DNA from: Puteibacter caeruleilacunae
GTDB lineage: Bacteria > Bacteroidota > Bacteroidia > Bacteroidales > Prolixibacteraceae
DNA length: 64,000 nt
Reading direction: 5' to 3'
Assembly: GCA_005217565.1 (NCBI GenBank)
Contig: SJCO01000001.1
Span: 248,001 to 312,000 of the forward strand
Made by a program: the position numbers and the translations under genes. Positions 26,864 to 35,744 of the stretch are shown piece by piece (position 1 is the first letter of the stretch; each line of letters starts with the position of its first letter). Below the pieces are notes generated by a model. That model made no database searches. It worked only from the letters and a program-made list of their open reading frames with translations, and was not told where the DNA came from.

Positions 26864-29731
26864 ATGAAACTTAAAGGAATACTATTCGTAGCGATGATGA
26901 TGTTAGTCGGGGTGGGAGAAGCCTCTAACATCACAATAGCACCGCTAAGAACATTTACCCTCGATAATGGGTTAACCGTAGTGCTTAACGAGGATCACTC
27001 TAAGCCCGAAGTATTCGGTATGGTGGTAACCAAGGCAGGAAGTAAAAACGATCCTGCCGATGCAACAGGACTTGCTCACTATATGGAGCACATGTTATTT
27101 AAAGGTACTCAAGAGTTAGGAACCACCAATTGGGAAGCGGAGAAGGTATGTCAGGATAAAATATTTTCTCTTTACGATCGGTTAGGCCAAACTAAAGATG
27201 AGGAGGAACGCAAGGATATCCAAAACCAAATCAATGAGCAATCTATTGCTGCGGCACAATATATTATCCCCAATGAGATGAGTGCCATCATTAGTAACAT
27301 GGGGGGTACCGACCTAAATGCGGGTACGGGTACCGATTATACCTTCTTCCATAACAATTTTCCTCCGGGACAAATGGAGAAATGGCTCGATCTATACAGT
27401 CATAGGTTCATGAAACCTGTATTCCGTCTTTTTCAGGCGGAGCTAGAGGTTGTATATGAGGAAAAGAACCTATACAAAGATGATTTTATCTCCAATATAG
27501 TTGAAGAATTCAATAGACACTTCTATAAAAAGCATCCATACGGACAGCAGACTATAATAGGGACCATTGATCATTTGAAGAATCCTTCTTTGAATCGCAT
27601 GATGGAATTCTACCAGAATTACTATGTGGCGAATAATATGGCGTTGGTGTTGTGTGGAGATTTCAATAGTGATGAGGTGATTCCAATGATCAAAGAGAAG
27701 TTTGGACGTTGGAAGTCGGGAGATATCCCTGCAATGCCTGAATTCAAAGAAGAATCTTTCAATGGACGTGAGCAGGTAACCGTAAAAATGTCGCCTATTA
27801 AACTAGGTTTACTCGGATTTCGTACCCCAACAATGGGGCACCCCGATGAGTTAGCGATGAAGGTAGCAACGCGAATTCTTTCAAACGAAGATCATACAGG
27901 GCTCTTGAATAAGCTCGTACTCGACGGAAAAGTGATGGAAGCAACAGTGGAGAATGTTCCCAATACCGACTATTCTGCGGGGATGTTTATTATTGTTCCT
28001 AAGCTTATCGGACAAAAATTGGAGGACGCTGAATCTCTTGTGCTTGAGCAGATCAAAAAACTAAAAGAAGGAAACTTTGATGCCAAGTTGCTGGAAGCCA
28101 TAAAGCTGCAAATCTACAAAGAACAGGTAGAGATGCTGGAATCAAATGAGTCTACTGCTATGGCTATCTGTGAAGCATTTGCATCAGATCAGGATATCAA
28201 TAAGCCTTTTCAGGAAGCCGATCACATTGCAAATATTGATGTAGAGCAGATTCAAGCAGTAGCACAGAAGTATTTTGGAGATAATTACCTGGCCTTTTAT
28301 TCAAGGATGGGATTTCCAAAGGTTGAAAAGATCGAAAAGCCGGGTTATAAGCCAGTCACAGCTAATACCAATGCAAACTCTCCATATGCAAAGTATTTTG
28401 AGACCATTCCATCAAAGGAGGCACAGCTAGAACAGGCTTCGAAGGTGAAGACACATGAATTGGAAGGCGGAAAGGGAATATTCTACTCGGTAAAAAATCC
28501 AAAGAATGATGTGTTCAATCTTACCATTAATTTTGGGAAAGGACTAACTCATGACAATATGTTAGGAGTAGTTGCGACAGCCATTAATAAAGCCGGAACA
28601 GATAAGCATACTGCTGCCGAACTAAAGCAAGCATTCAGTCAGATAGGATGTAGCTATAGCTTTTCGGTATCAGAGAATTATTTCACACTCGAGATAGAAG
28701 GACTTGATCGCTATTATAATGAAAGCCTGGCTTTAATTGATGAGCTTTTACACCGTTCGGAATTGACCGATGAAACCATAGATGGAGTGATTCAAGATAT
28801 TAAGACAGAGCGTAAATCCAGCATCTCAATTCCTGATGAGCAAGCCTTTGCCGTCTTTAATTATAGTCGTTATGGTAGAAAGTCGCCTCAATTATTGCAG
28901 CCATCAAGCAAGGAAATCAAGCATATTAAAGCCGATCAGTTACAGTCGAAATTTAACGATGCTATCAGTCATGCAGTAGAGGTTCATTATGTTGGAAATA
29001 CTGAAAATGCTGATGCTTTGTATCAGGAACAAATTGCGACAAGTAATAAAACGAAGCCAGCATTAGATTTTGTAGAGAAGACGTTAAAGGATCAACCGCA
29101 GACTAAGATCTTGTTTCTACACAATAAGAAGGCCGTGCAGAGCAAGATCTTCATCTATTCAAAAATGGCAAAATATGATCCCTTTCGATATGCTTCGGTA
29201 GCAGGATTAGATACCTATCTTGGCAATGGATTCTCTGGATTGATTACACAGGAAATCAGAGAATATCGTTCGTTGGCGTACAGTTCTGAGGCCATGCTAA
29301 TAACGCCACAGCTAAAAGGACATGACATTGCATTTGTAGGATATATTGGTACACAGGCCGATAAAACAGTTGAGGCTATTGATACCTATTTATCACTGAT
29401 TCGTGATATGCCAAAGAAATCTGAGCGTATCTCAATGATCAAGAATTACCTAATCCATTCGGCCAGTAGTAATCAACCTGATTTCAGAGATTTGAGTCAG
29501 GTTCAATTGGCATGGAAGCGACAAGGATATAATTCGAATCCTATTCCACAATTGGTGAAATCTTATGAGCAGCTTCAGTTTAGTGATGTTGTTGAATATT
29601 GGGAGAAAAATCTACGTAATAAACCTATGGTGATCACAATCGTTGGTAATAAGAAATCTATCGACCTTAAAGCCCTCAAGAAGGTCGCCAAAATTGAATT
29701 CCTAAAACTCAATGATGTGATAAGAAAGTAG
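26864..29731 (+). CDS. M16-family zinc metallopeptidase (insulinase/pitrilysin-like)
   Basis: 955 aa with a signal peptide (1-20), so periplasmic. The inverted zinc motif H-x-x-E-H is at 72-76 (HYMEHMLF), and a downstream E-rich helix near 193-200 (AELEVVYEEKN) supplies the third ligand. The protein contains two M16 halves; the second starts near residue 535 (GGKGIFYSVKNPKNDVFNL) and has no zinc motif, as expected for the inactive half. The length fits the pitrilysin/PqqL two-half layout. No other gene in the operon is evident. Confidence 0.9.
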   Translation: MKLKGILFVAMMMLVGVGEASNITIAPLRTFTLDNGLTVVLNEDHSKPEVFGMVVTKAGSKNDPADATGLAHYMEHMLFKGTQELGTTNWEAEKVCQDKIFSLYDRLGQTKDEEERKDIQNQINEQSIAAAQYIIPNEMSAIISNMGGTDLNAGTGTDYTFFHNNFPPGQMEKWLDLYSHRFMKPVFRLFQAELEVVYEEKNLYKDDFISNIVEEFNRHFYKKHPYGQQTIIGTIDHLKNPSLNRMMEFYQNYYVANNMALVLCGDFNSDEVIPMIKEKFGRWKSGDIPAMPEFKEESFNGREQVTVKMSPIKLGLLGFRTPTMGHPDELAMKVATRILSNEDHTGLLNKLVLDGKVMEATVENVPNTDYSAGMFIIVPKLIGQKLEDAESLVLEQIKKLKEGNFDAKLLEAIKLQIYKEQVEMLESNESTAMAICEAFASDQDINKPFQEADHIANIDVEQIQAVAQKYFGDNYLAFYSRMGFPKVEKIEKPGYKPVTANTNANSPYAKYFETIPSKEAQLEQASKVKTHELEGGKGIFYSVKNPKNDVFNLTINFGKGLTHDNMLGVVATAINKAGTDKHTAAELKQAFSQIGCSYSFSVSENYFTLEIEGLDRYYNESLALIDELLHRSELTDETIDGVIQDIKTERKSSISIPDEQAFAVFNYSRYGRKSPQLLQPSSKEIKHIKADQLQSKFNDAISHAVEVHYVGNTENADALYQEQIATSNKTKPALDFVEKTLKDQPQTKILFLHNKKAVQSKIFIYSKMAKYDPFRYASVAGLDTYLGNGFSGLITQEIREYRSLAYSSEAMLITPQLKGHDIAFVGYIGTQADKTVEAIDTYLSLIRDMPKKSERISMIKNYLIHSASSNQPDFRDLSQVQLAWKRQGYNSNPIPQLVKSYEQLQFSDVVEYWEKNLRNKPMVITIVGNKKSIDLKALKKVAKIEFLKLNDVIRK

Positions 29732-29771
29732 TAAAGGGCATAGATTACTGACCTTTAGGGTCGAAAATGTA

Positions 29772-29819
29772 TGTAGTAACGAAGAAATGATATTATTGTA
29801 CTTCTACTTCGTTACTACA
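29772..29819. terminator. Convergent hairpin between the M16 peptidase and Gfo/Idh genes
   Basis: Perfect 13-bp arms (29772-29784 and 29807-29819) around a 22-nt AT-rich loop, between two converging genes. T-runs are weak, so its termination strength is uncertain. Confidence 0.55.
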
Positions 29820-29885
29820 AACATTACCAATTCCTTAGGGTAGGAGTAATATGTTACCCATAATCATTTCAGGCTAGACTGAATT

Positions 29886-30875
29886 TTATTTCTCTCCTGG
29901 ATAAACGATTCCTGCATTGTCTCTTATATCATCAAGTATGCCGATAAGGTCAAGGCTTTTTTGCCAGCTCAATTCAGGACTTTCAATAAGGCCCTGATCA
30001 AGACACTCCATTACGTGACTCGCTTCATGTTGGTAGCCCATTCCAGGAGCTTTATCCCTTTCAATAATCACTTCATCCTCTCCTGGTTTCCATATTCTAA
30101 TATTCACAGGAGAGAACCATCGAGGATCATATATGATATAGCCATTTTCACAAATGTAAGTCGTTTGTGTAGGAGCAAAACCAGCAAAACTTGATATTAA
30201 GCTAGCCATTCTCCCATCAGCATATTTCATCGATACATGAATACTCTCCTCTGAACCAGTAGGACTATAATTTACCATCGTGTTTATCTGCTCAGGAAGT
30301 CCCAACGATGTTAGCGTATAAAATACAGGATAAATGCCAATATCAAGAAGTGATCCACCACCCAGATTCACATTATACAGTCGCTTGCCCTCATCATAGG
30401 GAGCATTGAACGCAAACATGGAATGGATACTTGTCAGTTTACCCAGCTCTTCATTCTTCAACATGCTAAGTACACGTTTAAAGTTAGGTTGAAACTGTGT
30501 CCAGAAGGCTTCCATCAAGAATGTATTATTTTCCTTAGCGCAAGCAATCATTTCCTCCACTTCGGCACTATTCATACCGAAAGCCTTCTCGCAAAGAACT
30601 GCCTTCTTCTGATTCAAACAAAGCTTGGTATGCTCACAATGGTGGGAGTGAGGCGTTGCAATATATACGACGTCCACATTTGGATCCTTTACCATCTCCT
30701 CATATGAACCATAAGCTTTCTCAAATCCAAACTCATCGGCAAACTCTTGCGCTCTGTTTATGTCACGCGCGGCTGCAGCATATAGATTAGCATTAGAGAG
30801 TAATTTCAGATCATTGGCGAATTTTATGGCGATTTTTCCGCATCCAAGGATCGCCCAGTTGTAGGTTTTGTTCAT
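29886..30875 (-). CDS. Gfo/Idh/MocA-family NAD(P)-dependent oxidoreductase
   Basis: I chose the ATG at 30875 because the Rossmann domain begins at once (MNKTYNWAILGCGKIA). The frame is open upstream to 30941, but that extension (MLHSHCFLFLHP) is not family-like. The dinucleotide motif is GCGKIA, followed by VDVVYIATPHSHHCEHTKLCL and CEKAFGMN, where the Lys is the conserved E-K-x residue. The C-terminal half holds GGGSLLDIGIYP, the sheet segment that forms the substrate pocket. The family oxidises sugars, inositols and related diols; the substrate here cannot be told. Confidence 0.9.
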   Translation of the reverse strand: MNKTYNWAILGCGKIAIKFANDLKLLSNANLYAAAARDINRAQEFADEFGFEKAYGSYEEMVKDPNVDVVYIATPHSHHCEHTKLCLNQKKAVLCEKAFGMNSAEVEEMIACAKENNTFLMEAFWTQFQPNFKRVLSMLKNEELGKLTSIHSMFAFNAPYDEGKRLYNVNLGGGSLLDIGIYPVFYTLTSLGLPEQINTMVNYSPTGSEESIHVSMKYADGRMASLISSFAGFAPTQTTYICENGYIIYDPRWFSPVNIRIWKPGEDEVIIERDKAPGMGYQHEASHVMECLDQGLIESPELSWQKSLDLIGILDDIRDNAGIVYPGEK

Positions 30876-30968
30876 GGTTTTTCGAACAAATATAAGGAAA
30901 ATGGTAGGATGTAGAAAGAGAAAGCAATGAGAGTGGAGCAAAGTGTTAAAGAGTTAATCGTATAGTCT

Positions 30969-31007
30969 CTTAACCCACGATACCTGAGTTCGTGATCGTG
31001 GGTTAAG
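30969..31007 (-). terminator. Terminator after the SDR gene
   Basis: Perfect 13-bp arms (30969-30981 and 30995-31007) with a 13-nt loop, immediately after the SDR stop (31015) in the minus-strand direction. Confidence 0.65.
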
Positions 31008-31014
31008 AAGTAAT

Positions 31015-31788
31015 CTATAGCGACGTATAACCGCCGTCGATGATTAGATCGCTACCTGTCATGTACGATGATGAATCACTTATTAGATAGATGAACAATC
31101 CTTCCAGATCCTCCGGTTTACCTAGTCTTCCCATTGGAATCTTAGAAGTCCATCCTTCATGATACGATTTCATCTCAGCCACTAGCTCGGTCGCAATATA
31201 ACCAGGACTAACACTGTTCACACGAATATTACTCTCGGCCCACTCTACAGCAAGCGCCTTTGTCAGATGCTTTACTCCAGCCTTTGAAGCACAATAATTG
31301 GCAATGGTTTGTGGAATGTTGATCACCTGTGCCGACATCGAAGCTGTGTTGATTATACTACCACCACTTTCTTGCTTCATCATTGCTTTAGCTTGTGCTT
31401 GCGCTGTTAGGAATACCCCATTAAGGTTTACATCAATTACCTTCTTAAAGTCGTCGTATGAAATATCAATCGCTTTTTCAATGTTTGCAATTCCCGCATT
31501 ATTAATACCAAAATCTATTTTTCCGAAATCAGCAATAAATGAATCCATCATCTTATTTACCGACTCAGGATTGGTAACATCACACTGATAAGCAACTACC
31601 TTTACTCCATGCTCCTGTTCTAAAGCTTTGGCCAGTTCTTCTGATTTATCAACACTCATATCAACTAATCCCAGCATTGCACCTCTTGCAGCCAATGCTT
31701 TTGCCAGGGTACTTCCAATACCTCCCGATGCTCCTGTAATTATACCTTTTTTCCCTTTTATACTAAATAGATCATTCATGTGAGTCAA
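31015..31788 (-). CDS. Short-chain dehydrogenase/reductase (SDR)
   Basis: 257 aa. The cofactor motif is TGASGGIG near 18-25. NNAG is at about 90-93, the catalytic S in NTASMSAQ, and the YCASK motif holds the catalytic Tyr and Lys. PGYIATEL and the ending MTGSDLIIDGGYTSL are classical SDR features. A second ATG three codons in (31779) is an equally good start. The leader upstream carries 21-bp-spaced TTGCAACAT repeats, so it may be under AraC-type control. It resembles 3-ketoacyl-ACP or gluconate-5-dehydrogenase-like SDRs, with no clear substrate. Confidence 0.92.
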   Translation of the reverse strand: MTHMNDLFSIKGKKGIITGASGGIGSTLAKALAARGAMLGLVDMSVDKSEELAKALEQEHGVKVVAYQCDVTNPESVNKMMDSFIADFGKIDFGINNAGIANIEKAIDISYDDFKKVIDVNLNGVFLTAQAQAKAMMKQESGGSIINTASMSAQVINIPQTIANYCASKAGVKHLTKALAVEWAESNIRVNSVSPGYIATELVAEMKSYHEGWTSKIPMGRLGKPEDLEGLFIYLISDSSSYMTGSDLIIDGGYTSL

Positions 31789-31911
31789 TTTATTGAATTA
31801 GTAAAAACGTTGTTTTGTTTGATTTTTGGCGATTTGCTATTAATCAAACTTATAAAAAAAAGGCTTCTCAAAAAATAGATACAGTAGTCCAAATACCTGT
31901 AAACAGGCAAT

Positions 31912-31941
31912 TTGCAACATGTGTCGGGTAGATTGCAACAT
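31912..31941 (-). promoter_or_regulatory. Candidate AraC-type operator (TTGCAACAT repeats)
   Basis: TTGCAACATGTGTC (912-925) and TTGCAACATCTGTC (933-946) repeat with exact 21-bp spacing, two helical turns apart. They lie 124 bp upstream of the SDR start. The half-site differs from those near the two AraC genes in this window, so another regulator may bind it. Confidence 0.45.
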
Positions 31942-32000
31942 CTGTCTCAGTTGTCATAGCCATTATCTAAGCAAAAGGGCCGAATGACGTTCTACCTATT

Positions 32001-32098
32001 CCTGAATGTTCAAAAAAATTTAAAACATTCAGGAACTCTCGATGAATTTAATCATTCTCGTGTGTGTAACTTAGAATGCTAAAATTCATGTTCATTTT
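32001..32098 (-). repeat. Intergenic hairpin repeat, copy A
   Basis: A small hairpin (CCTGAATGTT at 32001-32010, pairing with 32024-32033) is followed by GGAACTC and a longer imperfect hairpin (32042-32058 with 73-89) whose loop contains TGTGTGTA. Related copies are at 39606-39680 and 42176-42280. Confidence 0.7.
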
Positions 32099-32108
32099 AT
32101 CAAATCTA

Positions 32109-32528
32109 TTACTTTACAAGATCCAGATTCCCCGATTGGTATTTGCATTTAAAAACCTCGTCCACAATCTTCCATTCTCCATTAAGCTGTTTGAGCTTAA
32201 ACACATAAGTACCAACTACATTCCATATATTACCACGAGGATCCTCCTTATGATGAGTTGAGGTACCATAGCACGTTACTGTTGCATTATCATTGTCGAT
32301 AGTAGTCAGCATGTTACCAATTTGATGATGCACTGATTGGAATTTTTCCATAATTGGTCGCCATGCAGCTACAATTTGTTGTGGAGTCATTACGTGCTCA
32401 GTCTCATTGCCTTCAAGTAAATGAAGCATCTTTACTTCAGGAGCAAATACCGACGCTAAACCTTCCCAATTATGCTCATCATTGAACACAAACATCTTCG
32501 TAACTACATCTTCAATCGCTTGTCTCAT
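32109..32528 (-). CDS. SnoaL-like / NTF2-like protein
   Basis: 139 aa, a compact cone-fold domain typical of SnoaL-like and nuclear-transport-factor-2-like proteins: an N-terminal helix (MRQAIEDVVTKMFVFNDEHNW), FAPEVKMLHL, a central helix (MTPQQIVAAWRPIMEKFQ) and strands ending WKIVDEVFKCKYQ. Such domains act as small-molecule isomerases, cyclases or ligand-binding proteins. It follows the quinone-reductase/NTF2 fusion by 54 bp on the same strand and is probably co-transcribed. No catalytic residues can be assigned. Confidence 0.75.
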   Translation of the reverse strand: MRQAIEDVVTKMFVFNDEHNWEGLASVFAPEVKMLHLLEGNETEHVMTPQQIVAAWRPIMEKFQSVHHQIGNMLTTIDNDNATVTCYGTSTHHKEDPRGNIWNVVGTYVFKLKQLNGEWKIVDEVFKCKYQSGNLDLVK

Positions 32529-32582
32529 TTTGTTATATTTTAATGTTCTCTGAATTATATTTGCAGTCTCAATTATCTTGGA

Positions 32583-33521
32583 TTAAACTGGTTTTACTAT
32601 GTATTCAAGGATTTTTACTCGTCCATCACGCGTAATCTCCACTTTCCAATTTTCTTTTACATTCAGTTGCATGAGTTCTCCAGCAATTGTTTCAGCCTTC
32701 ATTTTCACCGATAAGTCCACTTCAAAATGACCATTATTGGCAACAATATTGATTGATTCAATGCGGTGTTCGTTGTTTGGTTTAATGGTACTTTTAATTC
32801 CTGCATACCATTCCGAAAAACCTTCATGACCAATAAACTCACCCTCTACAAATTGAAGTTTAGCTCCATTGGCAATATAATTGTTGAAGTATCCATCATC
32901 GGCCAATACATCAAAATGAGCAAACCACTCTTTGGCAAAAGCTTTGATCGTATTTTCAGGATTATTACTCTGCATCTTGGTAATCATATTCACCAATGTT
33001 TGAACTTGTTTATCTGCTCGTTCTTCAACAGCCTCTTTTGTATTGTATACACCTGGAATATAAACCATACCATGTTGGAAAACAGGAGGCAGATAATTCA
33101 TTTGAGCCAGGTAGGCAGTCTGTTCCATCGGTTTAGTAAAATCTTCTATTTTAAAATGGTTGTATCCAAGAGGAGAATACGAGTCAGCAGGACCACCAAC
33201 TGTAAAACTTAGGATGAAATTCTTTCCTTTTAGTTTATCTCCTTCTGGTCCGAATGCAAAGTTGAAGGCGAATACATCATCAAACCATTGTTTTAGAATT
33301 GCAGGCATATTATACCACCAAAATGGATATTGAAAAATGATAGTATCTGCTTCTTGCAATGCTGTCTGTTCGGCTTCTACATTAATCCTAAAGTCGGGAT
33401 ATAAACTCATGATATCTCTTACTTCAAATTCTTCTACCTGATTTACCAATTGTTCTGCAATTCGCTTATTGGCAATTGATTCATCCAAGTTAGGATGCGC
33501 TAAAATTAATAGTGACTTCAT
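32583..33521 (-). CDS. NAD(P)H:quinone reductase (flavodoxin-like) fused to an NTF2-like domain
   Basis: 312 aa. Residues 1-190 are a modulator-of-drug-activity/KefF-type flavodoxin fold: ILAHPNLDESIANKRIAEQL (phosphate loop), FQYPFWWYNMPAILKQWFDDVF and SFTVGGPADSYSPLGYNHF. Residues about 200-312 are a SnoaL/NTF2-like domain (FAKEWFAHFDVLADDGYFNNYI, then WYAGIKSTIKPNNEHRIESI). The likely activity is two-electron reduction of quinones or electrophiles with FMN. A TTGTACATACAA operator lies 20 bp upstream, shared with the neighbouring flavin reductase. The fusion next to a stand-alone SnoaL-like gene suggests the two domains act on related substrates. Confidence 0.85.
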   Translation of the reverse strand: MKSLLILAHPNLDESIANKRIAEQLVNQVEEFEVRDIMSLYPDFRINVEAEQTALQEADTIIFQYPFWWYNMPAILKQWFDDVFAFNFAFGPEGDKLKGKNFILSFTVGGPADSYSPLGYNHFKIEDFTKPMEQTAYLAQMNYLPPVFQHGMVYIPGVYNTKEAVEERADKQVQTLVNMITKMQSNNPENTIKAFAKEWFAHFDVLADDGYFNNYIANGAKLQFVEGEFIGHEGFSEWYAGIKSTIKPNNEHRIESINIVANNGHFEVDLSVKMKAETIAGELMQLNVKENWKVEITRDGRVKILEYIVKPV

Positions 33522-33540
33522 TATTATTAATTAGATTAAG

Positions 33541-33552
33541 TTGTACATACAA
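33541..33552. promoter_or_regulatory. TTGTACATACAA operator, copy 1
   Basis: 12-bp near-palindrome (5-bp arms, 2-nt centre) 20 bp upstream of the quinone reductase start. Identical 12-mers are at 34176 and 44366. Confidence 0.6.
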
Positions 33553-33584
33553 TGGAATTCTCAAAAAAAAGTAAATTCGCTTTT

Positions 33585-34154
33585 TTACTCTTCATTATTA
33601 GAGTTATATTTTTTCCCTTCGCTCCAGCATTTTCCTACAGCTTTTCCAATACTTAAATACTGTCTGTTAGGCATTTCAAAGAGCAATGGCTGAACTTTCT
33701 CATAGTCTATCTTTCCTTCTTCGTCTAAGCATTCATCATCAACATAAGTATTTACAGCTCTGACGATAAAATTCTCATTCGCACCTGTTTTAATTATATC
33801 TAATACCTCACATTCTATGCTTAATGGTGACTCTTTAATTAATGGTGCTCCCTTTAATTCTCCCAGGGTATAGTTAAATACATCTGATTTATCAGTGCGC
33901 CAACCTGTAACCATCCCAACATAATCAGCCTTCACCATCATCGCCTCGTCCACAAGGTTAATTGATAAGGTCATGTTCTTTTTGATGAACTCATTTGAAT
34001 AATGTCGATTACCTAAACTTAAAATCATCAAATTCGATCCAATCACTCCTAAATGAGCAATGTTGATCCAGTTTACTCTCTCTTCACTCTGCGTTCCAAC
34101 AATTGTTACTGGTGTCGGATATAATCCCATTATGGCTCCTATATTCTTCTTCAT
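33585..34154 (-). CDS. Flavin reductase family protein (FMN-binding split barrel)
   Basis: The start at 34154 (MKKNIGAIMGLYPTPVTIVGTQ) is preferred; the in-frame ATG at 34187 lies across the promoter and operator. The protein is 189 aa and shows the DIM6/NTAB flavin-reductase pattern: YPTPVTIVGT, WINIAHLGVIGSNLMILSL, FIKKNMTLSINLVDE, then SPLSIECEVLDII and the late strand FIVRAVNTYVDDECLDE. It probably binds FMN and reduces it or a quinone-like substrate with NAD(P)H. It lies upstream of the quinone reductase, and both carry the TTGTACATACAA site. Confidence 0.88.
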   Translation of the reverse strand: MKKNIGAIMGLYPTPVTIVGTQSEERVNWINIAHLGVIGSNLMILSLGNRHYSNEFIKKNMTLSINLVDEAMMVKADYVGMVTGWRTDKSDVFNYTLGELKGAPLIKESPLSIECEVLDIIKTGANENFIVRAVNTYVDDECLDEEGKIDYEKVQPLLFEMPNRQYLSIGKAVGKCWSEGKKYNSNNEE

Positions 34155-34175
34155 TTCAATTTTTGTTAATAATGT

Positions 34176-34192
34176 TTGTACATACAAATGTA
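34176..34192 (-). promoter_or_regulatory. Flavin reductase promoter: -7 box overlapping the TTGTACATACAA operator (copy 2)
   Basis: The operator is at 34176-34187. On the minus strand TACATTTG (34185-34192) fits the Bacteroidota -7 consensus TAnnTTTG and overlaps it by three bases, and AAGTTGGAC upstream could hold the -33 element. A protein bound here should block transcription, so repression is likely. Confidence 0.6.
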
Positions 34193-34345
34193 GAGATAAA
34201 AAAAAAGTCCAACTTCTTTACTTCTTACTTATATGTCTGTGCATTCTTTTTTCTTTTAACTTTTATATAGCACCGCACCAATAATCAACGACGGAGCTGA
34301 AATGACTTTACAAATGTAGAGGATAAAGGTTTATTGCAATCTCAT

Positions 34346-34375
34346 ATTTCAAAGCAAGTATATTAAATTTCAAAG
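34346..34375. promoter_or_regulatory. 21-bp-spaced ATTTCAAAG repeats upstream of the flavin reductase
   Basis: ATTTCAAAG at 34346-34354 and 34367-34375, exactly 21 bp apart. The core ATTTCAA is shared with the repeats at 34711-34745, so the AraC regulator encoded at 34749 is a plausible binder. Confidence 0.5.
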
Positions 34376-34439
34376 ATTATAAATTGGCCATAAAGACCTC
34401 ACCGAATTCATTTCGATTCAGCAATCTTAAAATTCAACA

Positions 34440-34640
34440 TCATTTTTTTAATTCCGCCTTAATCTGAGCAACTGTTTTTCCTCCTGATCCTAGACTGTCT
34501 TCTTCAAACTCTTGAATGATAACTCCAAAAAACTGCTTTGGAGTATTTGTTATTTCAGAAGCAACTTCTGTAATTTTTTGAATTAACTCCTGCTTTTGTT
34601 GGGTGCTTAGTTTTGTCCCCTGATAATTAATTGTAGGCAT
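34440..34640 (-). CDS. 4-oxalocrotonate tautomerase-like protein
   Basis: 66 aa beginning MPTINYQG. After Met removal the N-terminal proline is the catalytic base of the tautomerase superfamily. The family ending with a G-GGKT segment (SLGSGGKTVAQIK) is present, and the length fits (60-70 aa). It shares about half its sequence with the second tautomerase at 44101, in the same order relative to an AraC gene. It probably works on an enol/keto compound such as an aromatic breakdown product or reactive aldehyde; the natural substrate is unknown. Confidence 0.88.
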   Translation of the reverse strand: MPTINYQGTKLSTQQKQELIQKITEVASEITNTPKQFFGVIIQEFEEDSLGSGGKTVAQIKAELKK

Positions 34641-34710
34641 ATTTTCTACTTTTAAATTTAAATGAATCTTTTAAACACGATGCAAAATTATATCAAGGGA
34701 AAGTAAGGTG

Positions 34711-34745
34711 ATATTTGATTTCAAGTTAAGAATATTTGATTTCAA
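34711..34745 (-). promoter_or_regulatory. 21-bp-spaced ATATTTGATTTCAA repeats (tautomerase promoter)
   Basis: Two exact 14-bp copies (34711-34724 and 34732-34745) with 21-bp spacing, in the gap between the AraC gene stop and the tautomerase start. This is the classical AraC/XylS half-site geometry, and the paralogous module has the same arrangement at 44519-44552. Confidence 0.65.
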
Positions 34746-34748
34746 ACA

Positions 34749-35663
34749 CTATCTTTTGTTTCGATAGTTTAAAGGAGTAATACCAGTATGCTTTTTGAAA
34801 AATGCACCAAAGTTACTAGGCGAATCAAAATGTAGATTGTAAGCAATTTCTTTTATCGAGAGGGCTGTTTGGATTAACTCTGTTTTAGCTAACGTTATAA
34901 TATAATCGTGTATCAGATGTAAAGCTGTTCTGCCTGTAATGTTTTTAACGATCATATTTAAATGATTAGGATGAACACTTAATTTGTTTGCATAATATGA
35001 TGTGGAATGTAATCTAGCTTCTGCTTCAATATCCGAACCAGGTAAAAACGAAATCTCTAACAACTTATTAAGTTGAGAAAGTAGCTCCAAATCTGCCGAC
35101 CTTAGTTTTTCTTTGACCTCCTGTGCATTGGAATACTTATTGTATAATCTTTTAATATGATTCAATAAATCCAAAAGATAGACTTCAATAAAACTGAATT
35201 TGTCCTCATTATCGCTTAAAAATTCAGTTCTAATTTTCTTATAAATATCCAGTAGTGCAGGTAAATCATCCTTACCAACAGCAAAGGGAGCTGCTTCGCT
35301 AATCTTCAGGAAAGAATAATCATCAAGCAATCGATCAAAAAGATGTGAAGAGGATATAAAATCCTGAGATATGATTACATAATAGCCTGTCCAGTTGGGT
35401 TTTGTGTTCCATGATTGAATCTGGAATGGCGTATTGAAAAATATGCTTTCTCCTTCAGGGAATTCAGTATAGTGTGCAGGGGTATGAGTCCCATCTCCTG
35501 TAAGTTTGAGTGCAATAAAGTAAAACTCATGTCGAAATGCAGGCATCTGGTGAACTATTGTTCCCATATTCTCTTCAAAACTACGAATATCGAAATGAGG
35601 GTGCATGGGGGCTGAGATCCCAATCGCCTTACTATATTCTGTTATGGTTTTGAAATGTTGCAT
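34749..35663 (-). CDS. AraC family transcriptional regulator
   Basis: Start set at 35663 because the paralogue at 45470 begins with the same MQHFK; the frame is open five codons further. The N-terminal 180 residues form a cupin-like sensor domain with an FPEGESIFFNTPFQIQSW core. The C-terminal domain carries two helix-turn-helix motifs: YYANKLSVHPNHLNMIVKNI and SIKEIAYNLHFDSPSNFGAFF, then FKKHTGITPLNYR, the AraC signature. It is followed by a tautomerase whose leader contains 21-bp-spaced repeats, so it most likely controls that gene and perhaps the flavin reductase. Confidence 0.92.
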   Translation of the reverse strand: MQHFKTITEYSKAIGISAPMHPHFDIRSFEENMGTIVHQMPAFRHEFYFIALKLTGDGTHTPAHYTEFPEGESIFFNTPFQIQSWNTKPNWTGYYVIISQDFISSSHLFDRLLDDYSFLKISEAAPFAVGKDDLPALLDIYKKIRTEFLSDNEDKFSFIEVYLLDLLNHIKRLYNKYSNAQEVKEKLRSADLELLSQLNKLLEISFLPGSDIEAEARLHSTSYYANKLSVHPNHLNMIVKNITGRTALHLIHDYIITLAKTELIQTALSIKEIAYNLHFDSPSNFGAFFKKHTGITPLNYRNKR

Positions 35664-35744
35664 ACTGTAAAAGTACAAAAATTCCCGTCGGCGAAAAAGC
35701 CGTAAACCTGACCATTTGCGACAACTCCACCAACGGGATACTAT

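Larger units (their letters stand above)
31789..32108. other. 320-bp intergenic region with regulatory and repeat DNA
   Basis: No gene seen. It holds the TTGCAACAT direct repeats (31912-31941) and copy A of the hairpin repeat (32001-32098); the rest is AT-rich with no other pattern recognised. Confidence 0.6.
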
